From Acanthoscelides obtectus (Eukaryota; Arthropoda; Insecta; Coleoptera; Chrysomelidae), in NCBI GenBank assembly GCA_963669975.1, contig CAVLJG010000007.1, positions 3,572,877 through 3,636,876 on the forward strand: a stretch of 64,000 nt of DNA, written 5' to 3'. The notes beneath the pieces were generated by a model, which was given only the letters and a program-made list of their open reading frames with translations, was not told the origin of the DNA and did not search any database. Positions 36,301 through 48,300 of this stretch are shown piece after piece (within the stretch, counting starts at the first letter, position 1; every line of letters starts with the position of its first letter). Made by a program: the position numbers and the translations under genes.

Positions 36301-39300
36301 TACTATTCTAATTGTACGTACGGCATGTGTTTTACACAATTTTTTACGAAGTAAAAGTGGCGATGACAAATATTTTCAATTCTTAGATCCCCCAGAACCC
36401 GTGCTTGGAGCTTTTACTGATATAGCAAATGATCCTCGGCGGGCAGCAAGGCTAGCATTTTCTAATCGTGACAAATTCGTAAATTATTTTAATTCTGATA
36501 TGCCTATGCCCAATATATAGAATGTTCGTTTTCACATTTGTGTAGACTGTAAATTATTTAACAAGTTAATAAAAAATATTAGGTACATACCATTTGTATT
36601 TAATCCTTTTCCTATTTCCATCCAAATCTTGTCTTTCTTTCTCACATTCCTGTATTCATCGTTCGACAAATCATACAAACAAGGATACTTTTTCACTATT
36701 TCTATCAATAATTCCGTTTTTGCCATTGCGAATTTTGGAGAACGGCGTCAAAAACGCGGTCAAAGGCGAACTGAAATACGCCGCGATAGAAACGCTGGAA
36801 CAATCGCATTCGCTTCGCGCAAGTCTGAGCCTGTCCGTAAACCGCCGCGTTTTAATCTGATCGCGAATTCATCGCCGCGAAATTTTCGTAGCCAAAGCGA
36901 ATATTTCGCGCCGGTTTGTGGGATGCTTTAAATGACTTTATTGTTTTTCGAAGTATTCTCCACGAAGATTAATCGATCCTCGAACCAATTTTCGAGGCAC
37001 TCATTCGACTCGCTTGCTGGCAGATCCAAAACGGCATTTTTGAATGCGTCAACAAAGTAAAGAAATCGTTAGGACTTAGATCAGGACTAGATATATGGAG
37101 GATGGCCCAATAATTCCACGTTTTCTTCCGTTAAATACTGCCTTGTTTTTTGGGATGTGTGCGAGCTTGCGTTGTCTTGGTGGAGGATGATTCTTCTTTT
37201 GGGGTTGATTTTTCGAAGCTCGCTGATCATTTTTGGCAAACAAATGGTGGTACATTAATCCGCAGTAACAGTTCTTTTCTCATTAAGAAGAATTGTTGCA
37301 ATATGACCAGCTTTTGACACAAATGTCGCGACCATTTTTTTTCGAAACACTTCGAGAACGGACGACTTTTGTTGGCTTTTCTTCACCTCGGAACACCCAA
37401 ACAGCCGACTGTCGTATATTTTCTGGTTCATAACAGTAAATCCACGATTAATCACCACTAACAATGCTGTACACATTTTTTGAGTTTCCGGAATTGAAAC
37501 AGTCAAGCGTGTTTTGACACCAATTAACCCTGGCTGCTTTCTGCTCTTCAGTCAACAGGTGGGGTATCCAACGAGAAACTAATTTTCTTACTCCTAATTC
37601 TTCATGTAAAATTTTTGAATTGAGGTCTTTGAGATCTTCAAGGACGCCTCAATCTCGCGACATGTCACATGTCTATTTTCAATGATGAGTTTTATGACAA
37701 ATTTCCACCACGGATTTATCGAAAATCGCTGACTAAAAGAAAAGAAACGCCGTCACACGTCAAAAGATTTGCCAAGTGGGACAACTTTTTGACCAAAAAC
37801 TACTTCACACCCTTTCACCCGCGGTCTTCGTACAATTTGCTAAAATTCTCCAGTTCTTAAATTTTAAGTGCTTATAGCCGATATGATTGCTATTTTCATG
37901 TGATCGTCGTAACAGTGTAACGGTTTCACCGTCCGATCGTATTTATTAAATCACTTCTCGATTATCATTTTATCAATCCCATCTCTAGCTTTTTTACTTA
38001 GAAAAATTTCCGCTTGGAGCGCGCTTGATGCGGAGTTCCTGATCTGCGATCTTCCTCGCGCTTCCTTTTCACTTGAGCCGCCGATGTAACAAGAGCTAAG
38101 AATTTTGTTCTCTGTAGCATGAGGTCATATAGTGCCATGTGCTAGCGGTTTGTAGAATGTGTGTCCGAATAGGACAAAATGGTGAGTTTATAATACCATA
38201 CAGTTTTATTGCTGGATCTGCTTGTAGTTTATAGATAATCGATATTTAAGTGGTTTATTTCTTGTACGATTTTAAAATATCCATCGAACGTCATTTTCGA
38301 CTACTTCGATCATTCGCCAAAACTTTAAACAAATCGAGGTAGAAATCGATCCACATCGATTTTACCTCTGTGTGCGTATATGTATTCATCATAGTTCAGT
38401 GAAATTATGAGTACGTTGATTATGAATATTCGATATTTGTGTTTTTATATCAGAAGCATGTGAAGAAATTTTTGATGACCACCATCTTGTTTTACGCTTT
38501 TTTTTTGCTATTTCATGATTTTATTTTATGAAAGGCATTTCCAATTTTCGGTTTGATTTTACCAATCTATGTAATGTAATTCTAACCTAGAAAATCGTTG
38601 GTTCTCTTTTGAGGCAGACTGAGATTGGAAATGCCTTGGCCATTAGGGCACGTTGCTAAAGCACACGGTTCTTTTTCAGATTAGGGCCACCTCCTTTCCC
38701 TTTCCCTTTGCCTTTATCTTTCGCTTTTGCCTTTGTCTTTGACTTTGCTTTTGCCTTTGTCTTTGACTTTGCATTGCTTGGCCTATCACTTCACCCATGC
38801 ATGTGCCTTGGCAGCGCCATCACCTTTAAGTTCAACTTCGCCTACAACTGGTTTCGAAGCCACTAAATGTGAGGTCACCCCTCATAACTGGGACCTCCAC
38901 TTCAAGCACCTGGCCATCCTCGCTTCAGTCCAGTCAAAAATGGGCCAGCGAAAGATAAGTGTATAGTTTTATAGCAGCGCCAAAGATTTAAAACTTATTT
39001 TGTTCTTTAAAATTTCAAATGTAATGAAAATGCTTTTTGTTAAATAAAATCTGTTAAATTTTTGTGTTCTGTTTGTTCTTCTATCCTCTAGCCATGCCAT
39101 GGTCGACACACAGCTACACGCCTGTAGATGTCTTCATGCCACCGACTGAGCTGCCGGAAGCTAATGGTAACCCCCTTTCTGTGATTGTGCAGAAAAGTTG
39201 GAATCTTCATTGCATTCCATCTTTTCTGGACTTTTTGCGGAAAGGAAGCGTTACAACCTCCGGAGTAAGTAACTCGACTTCGTTGATACGTGCGCACCGG

Positions 39301-42300
39301 TCTATTACTAACAACGCTGACGCTTAAAATAGAACGGACAAAACTAATTTATCAGATGAGAAAATTGCAGTTCGCTAATTAAGTCGTAAATCAAACCCAT
39401 CACCGCTGTTTCCGAAAACATGTTAAAACTTTCGGATGAGTTCAAAGTTACTTACGATGATTCGAACGCACACATAGGTTACGTTCAAAAACATTAAAAA
39501 GAATCAGATTTGATTCGTTACTATGAATTTTTAAATGCTGCGCAGGCGACGGGCTTATTTTACTGTCAACGCCAAAGACGATGAAAGAAACGATAGCATA
39601 TGTTTTTTGATTTCTGGAACTGAACTAACAAATATATTTTATAATTTCCCACTGCTGATTTATTATGTTTCGTCGTTGCTTTAGTGCTGCTCTTAGAACG
39701 CAATTTTGTTTTAACAAAATTGCCCGTTAAGTATTATAAGAACGTTCTTAGAGCAAAATTACAAAATAGTTTTAAGACAAATTTCAATACCGTTTGACAC
39801 AACAATTTTATGAGATATTTCAGCTTACTTGGCAAATTTAAGAAATGTTTGATTTTTGAATTAAGTTCATGTTTTGATTACTATTGTTGATTTTTTATTC
39901 ATGTTTATATTATTTTCTTCAATTGATATGTGATACTGGGTGTTTTTTCCTATAAACCTCTTGCAGATAGCCATTAAGCACCAACTTGAAGACAGGCTCT
40001 ACCAAAAGATATTGCTCGTTCCAAACATTCATTCATTTAATTGCCGTTCATCAGAACCATTATGGCACCTTAGATTGATATTCCCACAAAACCATTCAGA
40101 TTTTTTGATATCCACACATCCATAAAGTTGAATATTTTCGTTGTTCAGAAACTGAACAAGCATCCACACACGATTAAGAAATTCCCAAATATATGCCTTA
40201 AAGCTACCAGCAAACCTAAAACCTGCAAAAAAACCTACAACCTAAATCTGTGTTGTAGGATGGAGAGGTCATAATGTTTTTATTGCTTTGAAGAAATTCA
40301 TTAATCCATAAATGAATAAATGATTACTGTTATGACGTAAAGGAAGATGAGGAATTGGATGGAATGTATTTTATATTCTATTTTCTTACAAAATACAGAC
40401 AAATCCACACTATTCAACAGGTATGTAATGATAACTTTCAGTATATTGAAGATGGTAAATTCGATAGTGCCATGCATCAACAAGCGTCCAAATCCGCTGC
40501 CAAATTTAACAGCTACAAAATCGACCTATTATTTGCCGCATTCCCATTCGCTGAGAGGGATAACGGATTGTTACATGTAAACCTATAACATATATCAAAA
40601 TACATGAAGGTTGTCCTGTTTTTTCTGTACACATGTTGGAATCAAAAAGTGGTCTTGTTTATACTACAGTCGAATTTTCACGATTTTATTGAATATTTCA
40701 ATAGAAACCACTAATATTCAGAGACCTTTGACAGCTTCTGTCAAATTGCACTTCGATAAGGTATTTCCCCATTCATCTATAATATTAATGCTGGTGAAAT
40801 CGGCCCTTATACTGGTAATATCCAATACGAGTTTATTCGTTTGCAGTCATCAATAAAATTGTTTTATTATCGCTCTGCGGAACATTTAAACTGGTTTATT
40901 AATATTTAATTTAACGCTAAAAGTAGTGTAAAAACTTATCGAGTAACCACGACTCTGCTAAGCCGCTGAGAAATTTCACTCACCTTCAAAGCTTCTTCAT
41001 GTGATATCCCAGTGAAGGGGGTACCGTTGACCTCCAATATAGAATCTCCTGGTCTCAGACCAGCTCTTTCCGCAACGCTACCCTCCTCTATTCGAGAAAT
41101 GTATACGCCTACTCCTGAAACAAATATCATCCTAAATATATTGTCCAAGGTAACCTCATGTACGGATTCGATAGTATTTATTAGAAATGGTGAATGTGCC
41201 CCGGCAAATAAACGTTTATTTTAGTAAATGGTGAGAGTGCTTCTTGTAACGCTGAATACTCGACAACCATACATTTCAGGGAAGAATAAAAGGTTCAAAG
41301 TAATCGAAACGCAAATTAGTCAACATTAGCAAAGGACTTATCAAGGTCATTTGAACAAAACTCACTTTTAACACGCCCGATTTGTCTCATTTGGCAGCGA
41401 AAAATATCGGCTGTAGGCACCTTGCACTGTTAACTTAATCTCAAATGAGAGAACGTATAGAAATTACGAGTATAAAAGTCGCTACTTACTTAATTGAACT
41501 CTATTCCTAATTCCATCGACGTTCATAGAATTACGAAAACCTCAACTTTTTCCTTTAGCGATCCTCGAGCTATTAATTAAACGTCAATTTAATAATATCA
41601 GCAATCTTACTCGGTGTTCTTATAATTTCTGAGTATACATGCATTTTACCATGCCAGACCAAATATTTAATGAAAATCTATGTTCTATGTATCTGCTGCC
41701 CAAAAATGGTTGTTCTGCAAATTGTGCACTCCATTTCGTGAAAATGTGGCGTCGTCTGTACACAAAATTAATTTCGTAAAATCTTCATTTCTGACGAACT
41801 AGAACAGTTTGAACTATTCTAAAAGCCACTGGCAAAATACATCTCTTCTAGGATGACGCGAATACGAAAATAAATCGTCTTTCAATATGCAACATTTGCA
41901 ACCCCTGCGTCCTACAATCCCCAACCACCAATTTTCAAGTTAATGATTTTTGCAAATAATAAGGATCCTTTGAAGCGTTGAAAAAAAAGTTAAGCAACAT
42001 CTGCTTTTTTAGCTTTTTTGGGTCGTAGCTCCAATGTAACTGGATCGATTTTCTAAAGCCACAAAGGTATTTCTTCCTTGTCAGGGCGTTTTTAATAATT
42101 GGCAGAAAGAGTGACAGACAGACAAACACAGACAGACAGAGACAGACAGAGACAGACAGAGACAGACAGAGACAGACAGAGACAGACAGAGACAGACAGA
42201 GACAGACAGAGACAGACAGAGACAGACAGAGACAGACAGAGACAGACAGAGACAGACAGAGACAGACAGAGACAGACAGAGACAGACAGAGACAGACAGA

Positions 42301-45300
42301 GACAGACAGAGACAGACAGAGACAGACAGAGACAGACAGAGACAGACAGAGACAGACAGAGACAGACAGAGACAGACAGAGACAGACAGAGACAGACAGA
42401 GACAGACAGAGACAGACAGAGACAGACAGAGACAGACAGAGACAGACAGAGACAGACAGAGACAGACAGAGACAGACAGAGACAGACAGAGACAGACAGA
42501 GACAGACAGAGACAGACAGAGACAGACAGAGACAGACAGAGACAGACAGAGACAGACAGAGACAGACAGAGACAGACAGAGACAGACAGAGATAGATCGA
42601 GAAACACAGAGACAGTCAGAGACAGAAAAGACAGACAGACAGACAGAGACAGACAGAGACAGACAGAGACAGACAGAGACAGACAGAGACAGACAGAGAC
42701 AGACAGAGACAGACAGAGACAGACAGAGACAGACAGAGACAGACAGAGACAGACAGAGACAGACAGAGACAGACAGAGACAGACAGAGACAGACAGAGAC
42801 AGACAGAGACAGACAGAGACAGACAGAGACAGACAGAGACAGACAGAGACAGACAGAGACAGACAGAGACAGACAGAGATAGATCGAGAAACACAGAGAC
42901 AGTCAGAGACAGAAAAAGACAGACAGAGATATTCAGAGACAAGCAGAGACAGACAGAGACAGGCAGATACAGACAGAGACAGACAGAGACAGACAGAGAC
43001 AGACAGAGACAGACAGAGACAGACAGAGACAGACAGAGACAGACAGAGACAGACAGAGACAGACAGAGACAGACAGAGACAGACAGAGACAGACAGAGAC
43101 AGACAGAGACAGACAGAGACAGACAGAGACAGACAGAGACAGACAGACAGACAGAGACAGGCAGATAGAGACAAACAGAAACAGACAGACACAGACAGAG
43201 ACAGACAGACACAGACAGAGACAGACAGAGACAGACAGAGACAGACAGAGACAGACAGAGACAGACAGAGACAGACAGAGACAGACAGAGACAGACAGAG
43301 ACAGACAGAGACAGACAGAGACAGACAGAGACAGACAGAGACAGACAGAGACAGACAGAGACAGACAGAGACAGACAGAGACAGACAGAGACAGACAGGG
43401 ACAGACAGAGACAGACAGGGACGGGCAGACATGAAGAGACGGATCGACGGAAATGAGAGACAGTTTTTCGTGATGTCACGTAACATCCACAAAATAATGT
43501 CTCGGTTCCGGTTTTCTAGATTGGATTACTTCCTCGGCAATTGGTGTGGGTAATAAAAGTAGCATTTCTCCTAAACTAAACGTTCGTTGTTAACTCGTTT
43601 GTAAATATTATTTATAAAGACATTGCATGCGTGACTATTTACTGTTGCTTCGTACATACCGTGGTATACGTAAGTTTCGTTATCTGGCTCTATTATCTTA
43701 TCATTACTGCTTGCGAATGCCATTTAAAGTGCAGTGACAACAATGTAGCTATTCATTTCATATGAAACCAGAGCGGCGGTGCCCGAACAATGAGAAACCT
43801 AGCAAAAGATTGCTCAGAGCTGAAAACTCATTATAATGAAAATTTTATCCTGGGTTTTAGATTTCGAAATGCAAGACGCAATCAATGCTATAAGAACGGC
43901 AAGCTGCAAGATTGCTGTTGCCTGTGAAGAACTTTAATACAGGAACTTCAGATTCAATGAAATACGGGGTGAGGTCTTTGTGATTCAGAAAACAGCTGCA
44001 CTATTGTACTAAACAAATATGCTTGAAATGGTTCGAGTGACATATGATGTAAATGGACAGATAGCAAACATAACCTGCTAAATTGCAAGATATATGGTAA
44101 TTTCTTTTTGCACCAATTCGGAAGTAATAATAATACTAACGCCTTTCTTATTTGTAATAATATTACAGGAACCACCTAACAAAATTAAGTATACTCGTGA
44201 TCAAAGAATATTTATGGGTAACAACAGAATTCGCTGCCGATCAAGTATAATTTCTTTCACTTTTTTCTCAAATTTAGGTAATGAATTAGTTTCTTTTAAA
44301 CTGCGGTCTAGAAAATTATATATTTTGATCGTATTGTATTCTGAAATAGAGACGTGGTTAATTTGGTTACTAAATATGACAGTGATTTTGGATATCCCTG
44401 ATGCTCTGATATTTTCAAAAATGTCTTGCATTTTGTCATGGCAGCTCTAGCTTTATAGATATAAGAGATTTAATATTTGAAAAAATGCAAAATATGCCAT
44501 GTTCAGCACCGAAAAACAATACGAAGAACCCAAAACGCATCCATCAATCTAACCACTTTACCGTGTATTGTTATTGTAAGCCTTTGTTTTTTAATCGCTT
44601 ATAATTGACTTGTCAATCATGTCAATTAAATGGTGAATGAGCGAATATCTTAAAGGCTGCCTCTCCTTCTTCGAGATGTAGGCTCCTTCACCATTTAATA
44701 AACCATCATGAAAAAGTCAATCGTAAGCAATTAAAAACAAAGGTTATAATAGGAATACCCCGTAAAATGTCTTAATGTCGTAATGATATATATAGTATAT
44801 ATAATTTTCGTTTATTCATATTGATTTTGGGCTATGAATGTGCACTTATCAAATATTGTATCGCTTTCATTTCAAAAACAAAGCTGCGCTGAAAAAAGAA
44901 AGTCATTTTGAAATCACTATGAAAGTGCTTTCGAATATTTCTGATGCTCTGATGTTTTCAAAAATGTCTTGCATTTTGTCATGACAGCTCAAGTTTTCTA
45001 GATATAAGAGATTTAATATTTGAAAAAATGCAAAATATGCCATGTTCAGCACCGAAAAACAATACGAAGAACCCAAAATGCATCCATCAACCCAACCACT
45101 TTACCGTGTATTGTTGTAAGCCTTTGTTTTTTAATTAATTAATTGACTTGTCAATCATATCAATTAAATGGTGAATGAGCGCATATCTTAAAGGCTGTCT
45201 CTCCTTATTCAAGATGTAAGCTCCTTCACCATTTAATAGACAATCATGAAAAAGTCCATTGTAAGCAATTAAAAACAAAGGTTATAATAAGAATACCCCG

Positions 45301-48300
45301 TAAAATGTCTTGTAATGATATATATAGTATGTATAATTTTCGTTTATTCATATTGTTTTTTGGCTTTGAATGTGCACTTATCAAAGATTCAATCGCTTAT
45401 ATTTCAAAAACTAAGCTGCGCTGAAAAAAGAAAGACATTTTTGAAATCACTATGACAGTGCTTTCGAATATCTCTGATGCTCTGATGTTTTCAAAAATGT
45501 CTTGTATTTTGTCATGGCAGCTCTAGCTCTCTAGACATAAGAGACTTAATATTTGAAGAAATGCAAGCCCCGAAAAACAATACGGAGAACCCAAAACGCA
45601 TCCATCAACCCAACCACTTTACCGTGTATTGTTATTGTAAGCCTTTGTTTTTTAATCGCTTATAATTGACTTGTCAATCATGTCAATTAAATGGTGAATG
45701 AGCGAATATCTTAAAGGCTGCCTCTCATTCTTCGAGATGTAGGCTCCTTCACCATTCAATAAACCATCATGAAAAAGTCAATCGTAAGCAATTAAAAACA
45801 AAGGGTATAATAAGAATACCCCGTAAAAGGTCTTGTAATGATATATATATGGTATATATAATTTTCGTTTATTCATATTGTTTTTTGGCTTTGAATGGGC
45901 ACTTATCAAATATTCAATCGCTTATATTTCGAAAACTCGAGCTGCGCTGAAAAAAGAAAGTCATTTTTGAAATCGCTATGACAGTGCTTTCGGATATCTC
46001 TGATGCTCTGATGTTTTCAAAATGTCTTGCATTTTGTCATGGCAGCTCTAGCTCTCTAGATATAAGAGATCGATCGATTATAATTGACTTGTCAATCATG
46101 TCAGTTAAATGGTGAATGAGCGAATATCTTAAAGGCTGCCTCTCCTTCTTCGAGATGTAAGCTCCTTCACCATTTAATAAACCATCATGAAAAAGTCAAT
46201 CGTAAGCAATTAAAAACAAAGGTTATAATAAGCATACCCCCTAAAATGTCTTGTAATGATATTTATTATATATAGTATATATAATTTTCGTTTATTCATA
46301 TTGTTTTTTGGCTTTGAATGTGACATATTTTGAACTTATCAAATATTCAATCGCTTATATTTCGAAAACTCGAGCTGTGCTGTCATTCTTGAAATCAGTC
46401 AATCTCTTAAATTCAGTTCTCACTTCTCCGGCACCGAAACGGCAGTTAGGCTGTGTTGCGCTGTTCTTCTCTGACTTGAGAAATGTTTTTTCAACTGACC
46501 CGCTCTTAATCCGCCTCCTCATCGATTTTTCTATTTTTAGCAATTCCATGTATAATAATAGGAATGGATACTTTATCCTCGTTGTGGCGTCTAGACCATT
46601 TGACAGCGTTCTGGCACTCTTCCCGTCATGTAATCTATCTGAATATTACCCTCGTTGTACAAACGTTCAGTAATACGGAGCTCATCCGTTTCCAGCAAAG
46701 GAACGCGTCTCTTAAGCTTGTGGGTCTCTGTTATTGTTTTTGTAGCTGATATATGAGGTTATATTGAATTTGGGAGCAGTTTTTACAAGTATTATCCAAA
46801 AAGCAATAGCGATGGTAAATAGTAATAAGTATTATATCGAAAAATAAACGTGGAGCAACCAAATGTAATAAAATACGGGGTGGCGCAATCTATTACACTA
46901 GCTTGTTAGGTATTGCAAGTAATATAATTCACCGGAAATGCTGCGCTAGACAGAGAAGTGTCCAAGGTGCCTTGCAGTACCTATTGATATACATTTTTAG
47001 ACAGAATAAAGTTAATCATCCTGAAATCAACTCAATAGATAAATCTACTACACAGTTGACGTTTTTAAGTAAAAGAACCTTACCAGAATCCTTGCCTCCC
47101 TTCACGCAGATCCCGAATCCGTGTCCGCCCTGATCCTGCGGCTCCCGCATCATCGTCACCGTTCGCGTGGTCAACTCGTGCAGCGTAGGCGGTCCGTAGA
47201 CGACAGGAGGGGGCGGTATCGCCGAAGGAGGCGGCAACGGTCTATGGGCGGCCGACGGCGGACTGCTGGCCGGCGAGCGCCGCCCCATTGGCGCCTGGGC
47301 TCCGCCTCCTGCGGGCGACGTCGATCCGAAAAGGCGGAGCACCTGTTCGGGGGAGATGGGCCGTTTCTTGTTGTTGTTAGCTGCCGCCGCGGCGGCGCTG
47401 GAAGACGGGCGGTGGGTGCCGCCGGTGCTCGCGGAGGTCGCGCCCAGATAGGTGCCTGGAAGGAACGATTATTTTATTTACTAGTTAATTGTATGTTGGC
47501 ACTTTTGAATAGAAGTGGGGTTGTTCTTATTTTTACTGCCACAGAAAAGTCATTCCTTTATAGATAGATGCTTTTGATGGCGCTCATAGCAAGCAAGTGC
47601 GGAATGTATTATGCCGAGTGACAAAACAAGTAAGCCCTAGGTATGTTTATTAGAATTGAAGAATTTTTCACAAATCGATTTATCAACAACATAAAATGGT
47701 CAAGTTTTTCTGTAAAGTTTTTGTGGTGACAGCGTGTATTGTTTGGCGATAAAGAAGCATTCAGTTTTCGTACATTTACGGTGTCCGTAAAATGGATATC
47801 GACCACCTCAACACATTATTGAACCAGCTTCTGCAGTCAGTTGACGAATCAAGCTGAAAATTCAATCATTTTACTAGTAAGGGACACTAAACATACAGGG
47901 TGTTTCAGTTTATTGTTGCATAACTTTAAGATTCGATGTATCTTTTAAAATTAATGCATGAAGTCTATATAAACCTGGGTCGAAAAATGCGTGGCTTTCG
48001 AAATACAGGGTGTTTAAATTTACTTTCTAAATAGTTTTTTTTAAATATTTCGAACAATATTTGCTGTATAACAGTGAAAATTGGTATACAAGGGTTTTTT
48101 GGTACGACAAAACGAACCATGGGCATAGTTTTACTGTAGCCGCTAGAGGGCGCTCTCTACTGTACCTGTAGTGTATTAAAATAACCGAAAATATTTTCTT
48201 AGTGCAATTTTTTGCTTTTTGAATAAAAAAACTGAATCTTCGCACTTGTCAACATAAAAAAGCTCTCTTGTGAATTTTCGTTATAGTTAGCCGTTTTTGA

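Larger units (their letters stand above)
34210..36927 (+). mobile_element. Complete PIF/Harbinger transposon
   Basis: 2718 bp with perfect terminal inverted repeats of 26 bp starting AGCATCCCACAAACCGGCG at 34210, mirrored at 36927. The target duplication is TTA (34207-34209 and 36928-36930), the superfamily hallmark. Subterminal regions carry many TTCGCG/CGCGAA motifs on both sides, possible protein-binding sites. It carries the two standard genes: a DDE transposase on plus and a MADF/BESS (Myb-like) DNA-binding protein on minus, with introns. It lies in dysc intron 3. Confidence 0.96.

Noticed and set aside
38690..38775. Lys/Gly/Asp-rich peptide on the minus strand
   Set aside because: It follows from a degenerate hexamer repeat and soon meets a stop.
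40355..40588. 77-codon open frame with an ordinary-looking composition
   Set aside because: No family recognised. Could be a decayed transposon gene; not supportable as a gene.
42092..43553. Open frames of 466 and 484 codons on opposite strands
   Set aside because: They are produced by the 10-bp GACAGACAGA repeat, whose 30-bp reading period contains no stop. No domain and no coding bias.
47121..47567. 148-codon plus-strand open frame, Arg-rich
   Set aside because: Complement of dysc exon 2, which has PDZ homology and matching splice sites on the minus strand.
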